The notes under the pieces were generated by a model. It was not told the DNA's origin and did no database searches. It saw nothing but the letters and a program-made list of their open reading frames with translations. From DASQZK01 sp963764345 (GTDB taxonomy: Bacteria > Bacteroidota > Bacteroidia > Bacteroidales > GCA-2748055), in assembly GCA_963764345.1 (NCBI GenBank), contig CAVXSF010000010.1, positions 1-64,000 on the forward strand: a stretch of 64,000 bases of DNA, read 5' to 3'. The position numbers and the translations under genes were made by a program. Positions 20,610 through 30,013 of this stretch are shown one piece after another. Numbering within the stretch: position 1 is the first letter of the stretch; the number at the start of each line of letters is the position of its first letter.

Positions 20610-21335
20610 ATGGAGGATAACAATACAACCCATTATCCTGAAGAGGGAGAGATTATCTTAATTGATAAGGATTTGTACTGGACCTCCTTTGATGTGGTCA
20701 GTAAAGTAAAAAATGTTCTTTGCAGTAATTATGGATTGAAAAAATTGAAGGTCGGTCATGCAGGTACTCTTGATCCCCTGGCCACCGGGCTGGTTATTGT
20801 TTGCACCGGAAAACAAACAAAAAACATCCAGTTATACCAGGATGAGGTGAAGGAATATGTCGCAACCATTAAGCTTGGAGGAACAACTCCATCCTTTGAT
20901 CTTGAAACCAAAATCGATAAAACATTTCCTTATGAACATATTACAACCGGTTCTGTTTTATCAATGCTGGAATCATTTATTGGACTTCAGGACCAGGTCC
21001 CCCCTTCATTTTCAGCCAAAAATCTCAACGGTAAAAGGGCTTACGAATATGCCAGAAAAGGACAGGAAATCTCTCTGAAACCAAAACAGATAGAATTCTT
21101 TACACTTGAACTTGTGCATTTTGAGTTACCCCTTATCACGGTGAGGATAATCTGCAGCAAAGGCACCTATATCAGGGCTTTTGCACGGGATCTTGGAACC
21201 GCCCTGAACAGTGGCGCTCATCTTACAGACCTCAGACGAACCAGGATTGGACCTTATCATGTCGGTAAAGCCTTTTCCGTTAACCAGTTTATAAAAAAAA
21301 CAGAATTAATTAATTCAGGCAAAGATTTATCATAG
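20610..21335 (+). CDS. truB: tRNA pseudouridine(55) synthase TruB
   Basis: TruB isomerises uridine 55 in the T-loop of most tRNAs. The protein has 241 residues when started at ATG 20610; the 15 codons before it overlap the end of uppP and lack similarity. Motif II with the catalytic aspartate is plain (V-G-H-A-G-T-L-D-P-L-A-T-G-L near residue 50), as are Y-x-A-T-I-K-L-G-x-T-T, the segment Q-V-P-P-S-F-S-A-K-N-L-N-G-K-R-A-Y-E-Y-A-R and the C-terminal C-S-K-G-T-Y-I-R-A-F-A-R-D-L-G. The C-terminal PUA-like extension is short, as in other Bacteroidota. The gene lies between uppP and queA, two further housekeeping genes on the same strand. Confidence 0.95.
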   Translation: MEDNNTTHYPEEGEIILIDKDLYWTSFDVVSKVKNVLCSNYGLKKLKVGHAGTLDPLATGLVIVCTGKQTKNIQLYQDEVKEYVATIKLGGTTPSFDLETKIDKTFPYEHITTGSVLSMLESFIGLQDQVPPSFSAKNLNGKRAYEYARKGQEISLKPKQIEFFTLELVHFELPLITVRIICSKGTYIRAFARDLGTALNSGAHLTDLRRTRIGPYHVGKAFSVNQFIKKTELINSGKDLS

Positions 21336-21374
21336 GCTCAGGAACCAAATACAATACAAAAACCGTTATATAAA

Positions 21375-22424
21375 ATGAAATTATCACAGTATAAGTTTAA
21401 CCTTCCCGTTGAATTAATAGCCAGTTACCCCGCCGAAAACCGGGATGAGTCAAGACTTATGGTTCTGCACAGAGATTCGGGTGAAATTGAACACCGTATC
21501 TTTAAGGATATCATCGAATATTTCAATAACAGCGATGTCATGGTCTTTAATAACACCAAAGTTTTCCCTGCCCGGCTTTATGGAAACAAGGAAAAAACAG
21601 GCGCCGAGATTGAAGTATTCCTTCTTCGGGAACTGAACCGTGAACAGCGGCTTTGGGATGTTCTTGTCGATCCGGCCAGGAAAATAAGGATCGGAAATAA
21701 GCTCTATTTCGGGGATAATGATCTTCTCGTTGCTGAAGTTATTGATAATACCACCTCAAGGGGAAGAACTCTCAGATTTTTGTACGACGGGGATTACGAA
21801 GAATTTAAAAAAACCCTTTACAGTCTGGGTGAAACACCATTGCCAAAATTCATAAAACGAAATGTTGAACCGGAAGACAAGGAAAGATATCAAACCATCT
21901 TTGCCCGCCATGAAGGTGCTGTTGCTGCTCCTACTGCCGGTATGCATTTCAGCCGCGAACTTATGAAACGCCTCGAAATTAAAGGCATTAATTTTTCCTT
22001 TATTACACTTCATGTCGGTCTGGGAAATTTCAGAACTGTCGATGTTGAAGACCTTACCAAACATAAAATGGATTCGGAAAGAATCTTGATTACCGATGAA
22101 GCTGTTGATATGGTCAATTCCGCCAAGGATAGCCGGAAACAAATCTGTGCGGTGGGAACAACCGTTCTCCGCACTCTCGAAAGTTCGGTATCCACTGATG
22201 GCTATCTTAAAATATATGACGGATGGACCAATAAATTTATCTTCCCCCCATATGAATTCAGCGTTCCTACAAGCATGGTCTCTAATTTCCACTTGCCATT
22301 GTCAACACTTCTTATGATGGTTTCTGCATTTGCAGGCTATGATTTCCTGATGAAAGCATACAAAATAGCGATTAAAGAAAAATACAGGTTCGGAACCTAT
22401 GGTGATGCCATGTTAATTCTTTAA
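21375..22424 (+). CDS. queA: S-adenosylmethionine:tRNA ribosyltransferase-isomerase QueA
   Basis: QueA transfers and isomerises the ribosyl part of SAM onto 7-aminomethyl-7-deazaguanine at position 34 of certain tRNAs, giving epoxyqueuosine. The 349-residue protein has the usual size and motifs: L-P-x-E-L-I-A-S-Y-P-A at the N-terminus, N-N-T-K-V-F-P-A-R-L-Y-G, G-E-T-P-L-P-K-F-I-K-R, the long conserved E-G-A-V-A-A-P-T-A-G-M-H-F-S near residue 190, I-T-L-H-V-G-L-G-N-F-R, and R-F-G-T-Y-G-D-A-M at the end. It begins 39 bases after truB and is followed after 11 bases by GH3, so it probably belongs to the same run of genes. Confidence 0.95.
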   Translation: MKLSQYKFNLPVELIASYPAENRDESRLMVLHRDSGEIEHRIFKDIIEYFNNSDVMVFNNTKVFPARLYGNKEKTGAEIEVFLLRELNREQRLWDVLVDPARKIRIGNKLYFGDNDLLVAEVIDNTTSRGRTLRFLYDGDYEEFKKTLYSLGETPLPKFIKRNVEPEDKERYQTIFARHEGAVAAPTAGMHFSRELMKRLEIKGINFSFITLHVGLGNFRTVDVEDLTKHKMDSERILITDEAVDMVNSAKDSRKQICAVGTTVLRTLESSVSTDGYLKIYDGWTNKFIFPPYEFSVPTSMVSNFHLPLSTLLMMVSAFAGYDFLMKAYKIAIKEKYRFGTYGDAMLIL

Positions 22425-22435
22425 ATGTACCCGGG

Positions 22436-23959
22436 ATGCCAATTATTAATTCTATCGTCAGCTGGTTGAACGTTAAACGTATTTATAATGTAGACCTTTT
22501 TCGTAAATACCCTTTTAACGTTCAGAATGAAGTTTTTACCCGCCTGGTGAGTTTTGCAAAAAATACAGAATGGGGTAGAAAATACGGATTTCATGATGAC
22601 ATGTCGATCAGAGAATTCCAGGCATCGGTTCCTCTTCAAAGTTATGAAGATATAAAACCTTATGTCGACAGGCTTCGCGATGGAGAACAAAATGTTTTGT
22701 GGCCGACTGAAATCAAATGGTTTGCTAAATCCTCCGGGACAACAAACGATAAAAGCAAATTCGTTCCGGTCAGTAATGAATCACTTGAAGATTGCCATTT
22801 CAGGGGTGGGAAAGACGTCCTGGCACTCTATACCTATAATTACCCTGAAACTAACGTTCTTAAAGGAAAAGTTCTGACACTTGGGGGAAGCCATCAGATC
22901 AACAATTTCAGCAATCAGTCTTATTACGGTGACCTGTCGGCAATATTAATTGAGAATCTGCCTTTCTGGTCAACCTTTATCAGAACACCCTCCTCCAAAA
23001 TTGCCTTACTTCCCGAGTGGGAGGAAAAACTTGAAAAACTGGCCAAGCACACCGTTAATGAAAACGTTACCAATATTGCCGGCGTTCCCTCATGGGTGCT
23101 TGTACTCATAAAATATATTCTGGAGTATACAGGCAAGTCTAACATCCTTGAAGTCTGGCCGAATCTTGAACTGTTTACACATGGCGGTGTAAGTTTTGCC
23201 CCTTACCGTGAACAGTTCAAAACCATCATCCCTTCTCCCGACATGCATTACCTTGAAACCTATAATGCATCCGAAGGCTTTTTCGGAATTCAGGACGATC
23301 CCGGGCGTGATGATATGCTCCTTATGCTCGATTATGGAATATTCTATGAATTTATTCCCCTGGAAAATATCAACGATCCGGAACCCCCGGTATTTACAAT
23401 TAAAGATGTGGAACCCGGAATAAATTATGCCCTAGTCATTTCTACAAATTCAGGCTTGTGGAGGTATATCATCGGTGACACAATATACTTTACTTCACTC
23501 TACCCCCATAAGTTTAAAATTTCCGGGCGTACCCGGCATTTTATAAATGCTTTTGGAGAAGAAGTCATCATCGACAATGCTGAAAAAGCCCTTATGATAG
23601 CCTGTGAAAAAACCGGCGCACTTATCAGTGAATTTACCGCTGCCCCGGTTTTTATGGACACCCATGTAAAAGGTTCACACGAATGGCTGATCGAATTCGA
23701 AAAAGACCCGGATAATCTGGAGAAATTCATAGTTGAACTCGATACTGCTCTGCAGTCCATTAACTCCGATTACGAAGCTAAAAGATACAAAAGCTTTGCA
23801 CTTGAACTCCCTAAAGTGAAAATGATGCCCAGGGGAACATTCTACAAATGGTTCCAACAGAGAGGGAAACTTGGAGGCCAGAATAAAATGCCCCGGTTGT
23901 CCAATGACAGGAAATATATCGATGAGCTACTCGCCATCATCAACGAAACCAGAGAATGA
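22436..23959 (+). CDS. GH3 auxin-responsive promoter family protein (acyl-adenylate-forming)
   Basis: Plant GH3 enzymes adenylate carboxylic acids and conjugate them to amino acids. Bacterial members share the ANL-like fold, but their substrates are mostly unknown. The 507-residue protein has the GH3 landmarks: the ATP-binding loop K-S-S-G-T-T-N-D-K-S-K-F near residue 98, T-H-G-G-V-S-F near 245, the acid-binding segment Y-L-E-T-Y-N-A-S-E-G-F-F-G near 275, G-L-W-R-Y-I-I-G-D-T near 340 and F-G-E-E-V-I-I-D-N-A-E near 372. The C-terminal R-G-K-L-G-G-Q-N-K-M-P-R also fits the family. It follows queA by 11 bases and overlaps the next gene by four (ATGA), so these are probably translated together. 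The real substrate cannot be told from sequence. Confidence 0.9.
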   Translation: MPIINSIVSWLNVKRIYNVDLFRKYPFNVQNEVFTRLVSFAKNTEWGRKYGFHDDMSIREFQASVPLQSYEDIKPYVDRLRDGEQNVLWPTEIKWFAKSSGTTNDKSKFVPVSNESLEDCHFRGGKDVLALYTYNYPETNVLKGKVLTLGGSHQINNFSNQSYYGDLSAILIENLPFWSTFIRTPSSKIALLPEWEEKLEKLAKHTVNENVTNIAGVPSWVLVLIKYILEYTGKSNILEVWPNLELFTHGGVSFAPYREQFKTIIPSPDMHYLETYNASEGFFGIQDDPGRDDMLLMLDYGIFYEFIPLENINDPEPPVFTIKDVEPGINYALVISTNSGLWRYIIGDTIYFTSLYPHKFKISGRTRHFINAFGEEVIIDNAEKALMIACEKTGALISEFTAAPVFMDTHVKGSHEWLIEFEKDPDNLEKFIVELDTALQSINSDYEAKRYKSFALELPKVKMMPRGTFYKWFQQRGKLGGQNKMPRLSNDRKYIDELLAIINETRE

Positions 23960-24765
23960 TCATCTACAGGTTTCTGATCTGTCTTATCGCAAGTATCTGC
24001 ACTGTGCCTCTTTTTTCACAGTACGAGAAAACGATTGAAATTGAAACACAGGCTTCTTTCTTTACGACCGATTACCTTGGAAATCTGTATTATACCGATC
24101 ATGATAGCCTGGTGAAACTGGTTCCACCCTACCATCACTTTTACAGCTTCCGGTTCAGACAAAATCAAATGCCCGACTATATAGATGTGTCAAATCCTTC
24201 CCAGTTGATTTGTCTTTTCCGGAACGACCAGCATGTCATCCTTCTCGATTCAACACTAAAATACTTAATGAGGCCATTCTATCTGGATGAAATTGGAATG
24301 TATGACATTTATGCCATCGTATCCTCAATGGATGAGGGCTTATGGTTTTACAATATAAACAACAACAGCCTCGTGAAATTCAATAAAAATTTTATTCCTG
24401 TTGTAAGATCTGTCAATCTTGATCCATATTTTAACAGCCCCCACCTCCCTTCTTTTTTTACTGAATATCACAATGATCTTTATATCGACGTACCCAGCAC
24501 CGGTATCCTTGTAATCGACAAGAACGGTAATTATAAAACCGCATTTAACCTGCCGGGGGTACCTGACTTCCAGGTTTTGGACAGCATGATCTATTTTTAC
24601 AGGGATAACATGATCAATGGAATAAATATGTCAGACCTGAAAACGGTGACAACAACACTTCCTCCCTCACAACATGTTATAAATGCCCATGTCCATCCTG
24701 GATATCTCATCCTTCAAACACCCGGCAAAATTATTGTGTACCGGAAAAATATGCCGGATGAATAA
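23956..24765 (+). CDS. Secreted protein of unknown function, propeller-like repeats
   Basis: The 269-residue protein starts at the ATGA overlap with the GH3 gene and has a signal peptide (F-L-I-C-L-I-A-S-I-C core, cleavage near L-F-S-Q). The mature part shows weak repeats of the kind D-x-x-G-N-L-Y-Y-T-D, G-L-W-F-Y-N-I and D-K-N-G-N-Y-K-T, suggestive of a small beta-propeller. I do not recognise a named family. Translational overlap with GH3 suggests a linked function or simply compact packing. No lipoprotein cysteine follows the signal peptide. A 208-base spacer follows before the kinase gene. Confidence 0.75.
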   Translation: MIIYRFLICLIASICTVPLFSQYEKTIEIETQASFFTTDYLGNLYYTDHDSLVKLVPPYHHFYSFRFRQNQMPDYIDVSNPSQLICLFRNDQHVILLDSTLKYLMRPFYLDEIGMYDIYAIVSSMDEGLWFYNINNNSLVKFNKNFIPVVRSVNLDPYFNSPHLPSFFTEYHNDLYIDVPSTGILVIDKNGNYKTAFNLPGVPDFQVLDSMIYFYRDNMINGINMSDLKTVTTTLPPSQHVINAHVHPGYLILQTPGKIIVYRKNMPDE

Positions 24766-24973
24766 CTCCGTTCCAAAGTACTATGGCACCCGGGAACAGT
24801 GAACTTAACAGGACTCTTACGGACAGATCTTTTTCATTACTTTTAACGACACAGAAGATTTGCTCACATGTCAGGGTTGATCAATTCTGTGCCGATCGCT
24901 ATTTAATTTGAAATATATTACCATATTAAAATGGCATGAATTATCTTTAAGAGTTAAAAAATATCTCTATTTT

Positions 24974-25615
24974 ATGACAGTGAAACAGAACACCAAAGGC
25001 ATGCATATCGCTGTAGCCGGTAATATAGGCTCAGGAAAAACCACTCTTGCCGGTCTTCTTGCAAAACATTTCGCCTGGGAAGCACAGTATGAAGATGTGG
25101 ATGACAATCCTTACCTGAATGACTTTTATGAAGACATGCAACGTTGGTCGTTTAATCTTCAGATCTATTTCCTGAACAGCCGCTTCAGCCAGATTGTGAA
25201 AATCAGACAGTCGAATAAAACCGTGATCCAGGATAGAACTATCTATGAAGATGCCTATATTTTTGCTCCTAACCTTCATTCAATGGGACTTATGGGAACA
25301 AGGGACTTTGAAAATTATTTTGCCCTGTTTAACCTGATGTCTTCCCTGATTGAACCGCCCGATCTCCTGATATATCTTCGTGCTTCAATTCCTACACTGG
25401 TTAACCAGATCAACAAGCGGGGACGGAAATATGAAAATAATATTCGCCTCGATTACCTTAAAAGACTCAATGAACGCTATGAAGCCTGGATCGAGTCCTA
25501 TAACCTCGGAAGACTTCTTATCATTAATGCTGACAATTACAATTTCCCGGATAACCCGGAAGACCTGAGCAAAGTAATTGATAAAATCAATGCCGAACTT
25601 CATGGCCTCTTTTAA
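24974..25615 (+). CDS. Deoxynucleoside kinase (dNK family)
   Basis: Members of this family phosphorylate deoxynucleosides for dNTP salvage. The protein (213 residues from ATG 24974) has a P-loop G-N-I-G-S-G-K-T-T immediately after a short N-terminus, W-S-F-N-L-Q-I-Y-F-L-N-S-R-F near residue 60, the catalytic-region motif Q-D-R-T-I-Y-E-D near 87 and the lid segment R-G-R-K-Y-E-N near 145. ATG 25001 (M-H-I-A-V-A-G-N-I-G) is an equally plausible start because many relatives begin there. The ORF extension upstream to 24908 is unlikely. Substrate preference (dA, dG or dC) cannot be settled. It stands alone between the GH3 group and tRNA-Asn. Confidence 0.87.
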   Translation: MTVKQNTKGMHIAVAGNIGSGKTTLAGLLAKHFAWEAQYEDVDDNPYLNDFYEDMQRWSFNLQIYFLNSRFSQIVKIRQSNKTVIQDRTIYEDAYIFAPNLHSMGLMGTRDFENYFALFNLMSSLIEPPDLLIYLRASIPTLVNQINKRGRKYENNIRLDYLKRLNERYEAWIESYNLGRLLIINADNYNFPDNPEDLSKVIDKINAELHGLF

Positions 25616-25714
25616 AAGACAGAGATCATATCTGTTATTTTCTGAAGGCCTTGTCCTGTGCAATTACGCATGAAAAAACAGGAAAGCTGTACTAAAAAAA
25701 TTTTTCTAAATATA

Positions 25715-25745
25715 TTGGTTTATTAACTAAAAGCTATTAGTTTTG
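25715..25745 (+). promoter_or_regulatory. Promoter of tRNA-Asn
   Basis: TTG at 25715-25717 and TAGTTTTG (TAnnTTTG) at 25738-25745 are separated by 20 bases, close to the Bacteroidota consensus. The tRNA starts 48 bases after the -7 box. Confidence 0.55.
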
Positions 25746-25793
25746 CGGAGCATTTCCGGAAAATTCATCATCCCTCCGGTGATGTAAAATATT

Positions 25794-25867
25794 TTCCTAG
25801 TAGCTCAGTTGGTTAGAGCGGCGGACTGTTAATCCGTAGGTCGTAGGTTCAAGTCCTACCTGGGGAG
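25794..25867 (+). tRNA. tRNA-Asn (anticodon GUU)
   Basis: A full cloverleaf can be drawn. The acceptor stem TTCCTAG pairs with CTGGGGA over 7 pairs including two G-U pairs, and the discriminator base is G. The D-arm GCTC/GAGC encloses AGTTGGTTA, the anticodon loop CTGTTAA presents GTT for asparagine, and the T-arm GTAGG/CCTAC encloses the TTCAAGT loop. The CCA end is not encoded (CCT follows). It is flanked by its own promoter and a terminator hairpin. Confidence 0.95.
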
Positions 25868-25870
25868 CCT

Positions 25871-25897
25871 AAAGCCGGTTAAAAGCCGGCTTTTTTA
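25871..25897 (+). terminator. Rho-independent terminator of tRNA-Asn
   Basis: AAAGCCGG (25871-25878) pairs perfectly with CCGGCTTT (25886-25893) around a 7-nt loop, and the T run TTTTTT (25891-25896) follows. It lies four bases after the tRNA. Confidence 0.85.
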
Positions 25898-26003
25898 TTT
25901 GAAAAGGAAATCCTTATTGATATTATACCTTTTAAGCACGGTCAGCACTGGAAGACCCGTCGGCCACCAATGATAAATTTCAACATCTAAGAACACCTTA
26001 TAT

Positions 26004-26983
26004 ATGAAAATACTTGGAATGGGCAATGCCCTCGTTGATATCATGACACAACTGAATGATGACAGTATACTTGAAAAATTCAAATTCCAAAGGGCAGTAT
26101 GACACTCGTGGACAGGGAACTTTCAAATTTTATTCATGTAGAAACTACCGGATTGCAAAAAACAAAGGCTTCAGGAGGATCTGCCGCAAATACTATTCAC
26201 GGTCTGGCCCACCTGGGCCTCGATGTTTCCTTTATCGGCAAAGTAGGCCATGATGATATGGGCCATTTCTTCAAGAGAGATATGGAAGTAAACGGAGTAA
26301 AGCCTGTATTGTACACTTCCATCACCGATACCGGACGAGCCGTCGCCCTGGTCAGTCCCGATTCTGAAAGAACCTTCGCTACCTATCTCGGAGCATCCAT
26401 AGAGTTTTCAGAAACAGATATCACTTCCGACATCTTCACTGGTCAAGATGTTTTTTATGTTGAAGGCTATCTAATAAACAATCCGTCGCTGATCCATAAA
26501 GCTCTGAGAATCGCCGGTAAAAACGGCATGAAAACATGTATTGACCTGGCCAGCTTTAATATCGTTGAACAGTACAAAGATGCCTTGTTAAAGGAAATAA
26601 AAGACAACGTGGATATTATTTTTGCAAATGAAGAGGAAGCAAGAGCATTTACTGGTTTCGGCCCCGATGAAGCCATGAATATTCTCACTGACCTTTGTGA
26701 AATTGCCGTGATTAAGACCGGGCCGGAAGGATCTGTCATCGGAAAAGGAAAAGAGAGGATTAAAGTACCAGCCCGCAAGGTAATAAGTGTGGACACTACC
26801 GGTGCCGGAGATTTGTACGCGTCCGGTTTCCTGTATGGCCTTTCGGAAAACCTCCCGCTTGGATTATGCGGGGAAATAGGTACCCTGCTGGCATCCAGCG
26901 TAATTGAAGTCATCGGAGCCAAGATGAGAGAGTCTGCCTGGGAAAATATCCGTAGAGAAATTAATCGCCTTATTGGCCGATAA
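26004..26983 (+). CDS. PfkB-family carbohydrate/nucleoside kinase with a one-base deletion near 26087
   Basis: The product is a ribokinase-type sugar or adenosine kinase. Reading begins at ATG 26004 (M-K-I-L-G-M-G-N-A-L-V-D-I) and stops early after K-F-Q-R-A-V. Adding one C in the run at 26086-26087 restores F-P-K-G-S-M-T-L-V-D, the usual family continuation, and gives a 326-residue protein. Otherwise translation could only begin at 26099 and would lose the first strand and substrate loop. PfkB signature 1 is near residue 55 (K-A-S-G-G-S-A-A-N-T) and signature 2 with the catalytic Asp is D-T-T-G-A-G-D-L-Y-A-S-G. The substrate is not determinable; Bacteroidota annotate this group as adenosine kinase. 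Consensus error is more likely than true loss. Confidence 0.85.
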
Positions 26984-27417
26984 TTTATCATTTAGTCTCT
27001 GCCACTTTTTCTCACCTGAAAATATTTTCAATCCTGCTATCTGCCAAATCACGTTCCCGGATTTAATGGATTTTTCCGGCATGATCTTCTGTTTCCTCTG
27101 GTTTCTTTCTATCACACCTGATATTTAATCTTTTTTAACCTTACCGCTTGAACGATTAGCCCTTAATTCTGTTCTAAGTGAGAGACTTAGAATACTATAC
27201 AATTTAGAATCTTTCTAATTAACGTATACTGGTATCCGCATATTTGGATATTTATCTGTTTAACTGATGGTTAATACTGTGTTTAATTGTGTCACTTCAT
27301 TTTTTTATTTATGGATAAGTCTAGATTAAGTGCTAAATTTTTTTCTGTTTTTAAAAAAACAGTATAATTTTGTCCTACCATTTCTATAGGATTTATAGTT
27401 TGTTAAATTAATACATT
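26984..27417. other. 434-base spacer upstream of the YceI cluster
   Basis: I see no gene here. The last 80 bases are very A+T-rich and contain a candidate -7 box TAATTTTG at 27365-27372, about 45 bases before the yceI ATG. Just upstream, at 27345-27362, is an inverted repeat CTGTTTTT-AA-AAAAACAG with 8-base arms and a 2-base centre. It overlaps where the -33 element should be, so it could be an operator. The remainder is unremarkable. Confidence 0.4.
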
Positions 27418-27993
27418 ATGAGAAGAATTTTATTATTTACACTTGTCGCTGCAATTGCCGGAACGACGAATCTTTTGGCACAGCAAACTTACCACCTGGC
27501 AGAGGCAAATAGTTCGGTTACTGTTACAGGGACTTCTACTCTGCACGACTGGGAGATGACGGCTAAAAGTGTAACCGCAAATATGACGGTGGATAAGAAC
27601 GGATCATCGATCAACAAGATCAGCAATGTCTATTTCGCAGCCAAGTCAGATAATATTGTCGGTGAAAGTTCAATCATGAATGGTAAGGCCCAGGATGCCC
27701 TCAAAGCAGAAAAATACCCAATGATAACCTTCCGGATGGAATCTGTCAACAGTCTGGTTTCAAATGGTGGAAAACTGACAGGTTCTCTTACAGGAGATGT
27801 CACGATAGCCGGCGTAAGCAGGAACATCAGCCTGCCGTTCGAAGGCACAGTGGCCGGGAACACGATCAAAGTTACGGGATCCAAAAGTCTTAAAATGAGT
27901 GATTTTAATGTTACACCTCCGACAGCCATGCTAGGCACATTAAAAACCGGAGATGAGATAAAAATCAATTTCAAACTTGAATTTACAGATTAA
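27418..27993 (+). CDS. YceI family periplasmic lipid-binding-like protein
   Basis: YceI proteins are lipocalin-like beta-barrels that can hold polyisoprenoid chains in the periplasm. The 191-residue protein has a signal peptide (first 21 residues, ending L-L-A-Q-Q), then S-S-V-T-V-T-G-T-S-T-L-H-D-W-E-M near residue 35, which is the hallmark opening of the Bacteroidota subgroup. It continues with I-M-N-G-K-A-Q-D-A-L-K-A-E-K-Y-P-M-I-T-F-R, G-D-V-T-I-A-G-V-S-R-N-I-S-L-P and the closing L-K-M-S-D-F-N-V-T-P-P-T-A-M-L-G-T-L-K-T-G-D. It is the first gene of a four-gene run with a porin, a second YceI-like protein and an Rrf2 regulator. Confidence 0.92.
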   Translation: MRRILLFTLVAAIAGTTNLLAQQTYHLAEANSSVTVTGTSTLHDWEMTAKSVTANMTVDKNGSSINKISNVYFAAKSDNIVGESSIMNGKAQDALKAEKYPMITFRMESVNSLVSNGGKLTGSLTGDVTIAGVSRNISLPFEGTVAGNTIKVTGSKSLKMSDFNVTPPTAMLGTLKTGDEIKINFKLEFTD

Positions 27994-28048
27994 CAATGCA
28001 TTGTATTGATGTATTAAACTTCATTAAAACCAAATTAAAAGTACAATT

Positions 28049-29280
28049 ATGAGAAAATTAAACTTTCTGGCGGTTGGGCTGATAATTTCTCTATCAGCAT
28101 TCGGTCAGACCTTTGAAACTCCACAGATCGATGATAACGGTTTTGATCATGTGCAGGCTAAAGTTGGTGCCGATTTTGCGATGCAGTACCAGATGCTCGA
28201 AGACCATGCAGATTCTGCCCTGGTACCCCTGGGAAAAGGTTTGAACCTTCCAACCGCGAATTTCACGATAAGTGCTGATCTGGCAAGAGGCGTCAGGGTT
28301 CACCTTACCACATATCTCTCCTCAAGACACCATAACGAAGCCTGGGTAAAAGGGGGTTATCTTATTCTTGATCAACTTCCGTTTATCCATTCTGACGCCA
28401 TTGATAAGGCAATGAATTATCTGACCCTGAAAGTCGGTGTAATGGAAATGAACTATGGTGATGAGCATTTCAGACGTTCTGACAATGGAAATGTAATCAA
28501 CAATCCTTTCGTCGGGAATTATATCATGGATGGTTTCACAACGGCTCCTGCATTAGAACTTACCTTCAGAAATCCGTCAGGAATTATTGCCATGGGCGGA
28601 TTGTCAACCGCTGATCTTAAGCCTGCTCTCGTGGGTTATAGCGCCAGCTCAGGATATACTACTTATAACCTTGCCAAGGAACTGGGGGTGTATGGTAAAA
28701 TCGGAATCGATAAACAAATTAACGATGACCTGAGAATCCGTGCCACAGTGTCAGCCTTCCACAATAAACAGAGTCATTCCATTACGCTTTATAATGGTGA
28801 CCGGACAGGCTCACGGTTTTTCCTGGTTATGAAACCTGTGACCAACACTGCTGCCGATGTCGACCCTTCCGTCAACCATACTACCGGTCGTTGGGGACCA
28901 GGAACTGCAGGAAAAGACAATTCCGTCATGCTGAACCTCTTCACCCGTTACTATGGCCTGGAATTTTTCGGAACGATTGAACAGGCTAAAGGAATGCAAG
29001 TATTAAAGGTACAGATTTCAAATTCAACCAGTATGCCGCTGAAGCTCTTTATCACTTCGGTGGTGACGCCCAGTTCTACGGTGGTGCAAGGTATGATTAT
29101 GTTAAGAACGATGTTGACATGAACGTTAACCGTTATGAAATTGCAGCTGGCTGGGATATGACCAAAAATATTGTTGCAAAAGTCGAATATGTAAATCAGA
29201 CCTATACCAACTTTAATACTCTTTACGGTACCGACGCCGGCTTTAAAGGCGTAATGGTAGAAGCAGGCATTTCATTCTAA
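28049..29280 (+). CDS. Outer-membrane porin-like beta-barrel protein with a one-base deletion near 28992
   Basis: A signal peptide (ending A-F-G-Q) precedes a barrel made of alternating short strands, for example Y-L-T-L-K-V-G-V-M-E-M-N-Y-G-D and Y-G-L-E-F-F-G-T-I-E. The frame runs to G-T-I-E-Q-A-K-G-M and then becomes unreadable. Adding one base at about 28991 (GGA to GGGA) continues as N-A-S-I-K-G-T-D-F-K-F-N-Q-Y-A-A-E and ends at 29280 with the barrel-type C-terminus V-E-A-G-I-S-F, whose last residue is the Phe expected for BAM recognition. The restored length is 410 residues. It is likely an outer-membrane pore between two YceI-like proteins; its substrate is unknown. Confidence 0.8.
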
Positions 29281-29299
29281 TTCGTGGTTAGTTGTTTTG

Positions 29300-29336
29300 T
29301 CCGGGAACCGGTCTTGTACCGGTCCCGGATTTTTTT
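29300..29336 (+). terminator. Rho-independent terminator after the porin gene
   Basis: TCCGGG-A-ACCGGT and ACCGGT-CCCGGA form a 12-pair G+C-rich stem with one bulged A and a small loop (CTTGT), immediately followed by seven T residues (29330-29336). It lies 20 bases after the porin stop, so the second YceI gene may depend on read-through or its own promoter. Confidence 0.85.
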
Positions 29337-29394
29337 CCAAAACAGAAACAAGATGACAGGTATTCAATTTTGAGATAAAAATGGGATCAAAAAA

Positions 29395-30013
29395 ATGAAA
29401 ATGGTTAGTCTGATACTATCCCTGTTTATTACTGCCGGATTATTCGGGCAGACGGCATCCGTAGTATCATACTCACCTGAAAATTGCACGAGTTTTATCG
29501 ATATAAATGGCAAAACGAACCTGTCAAATTTTCATCTGAGCCAGGTTCTTGATCATCAGCTGTATTTATCCGTTGAAGATACCCATTGGTCCAGAACCAC
29601 CGATTCATCCTCTATGACGGAAATTCATATACCCGTCAAACAATTCTCCACAGGTAACCCTTTCCTCTATCACGATTTCCTCGATTTGCTCAAGGCCAGG
29701 GAACATCCCGAGATCATAATTCAAATTCGCAGAGAACAGCTTGAAAGTGTCGCCTTATGGTACGAACTCCATCGACCCTCAAATCAGCATCACCCTTGCC
29801 GGAATCACGCACACCTACAAGATCGAATGCTCGGTAAACAGCTGCAGCAGCCATGATCTTTTTCTCAGAGGCGAGAAAAAGATCAAACTAACCGATTTTA
29901 ATATCGAACCGCCGGTAAAATCCCTGGGGCTGATCCGTGTAAAAAACGAAGTAATCATTAACTTTGGGTTCAATTTGGAGCTTATGAACGAACCATCATA
30001 CGTAAAAAAGTGA
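29395..30013 (+). CDS. Second, divergent YceI-like secreted protein with a one-base insertion near 29738
   Basis: The protein has a signal peptide (S-L-I-L-S-L-F-I-T-A-G core, then F-G-Q-T) and a divergent YceI-like body: F-I-D-I-N-G-K-T-N-L-S-N-F-H at the start and K-L-T-D-F-N-I-E-P-P-V-K-S-L-G-L-I-R-V-K at the end, matching the closing motif of the upstream YceI protein. The frame breaks after I-Q-I-R-R-E-Q-L; removing one base near 29731-29743 joins it to K-V-S-P-Y-G-T-N-S, giving 205 residues. Its stop overlaps the Rrf2 start (GTGA, 30010-30013), so the two are likely translationally coupled. The pair of Cys near the C-terminal half (C-S-V-N-S-C) is absent from the first YceI. Confidence 0.75.

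Noticed and set aside
24772..24785. Third copy of the CreD-module operator (CAAAGTACT) near 24.8 kb
   Set aside because: Only the right half is present and no promoter or related gene is next to it.
26099..26983. PfkB kinase starting at 26099
   Set aside because: This would remove the first strand of the fold, while a matching N-terminus lies directly upstream in another frame.
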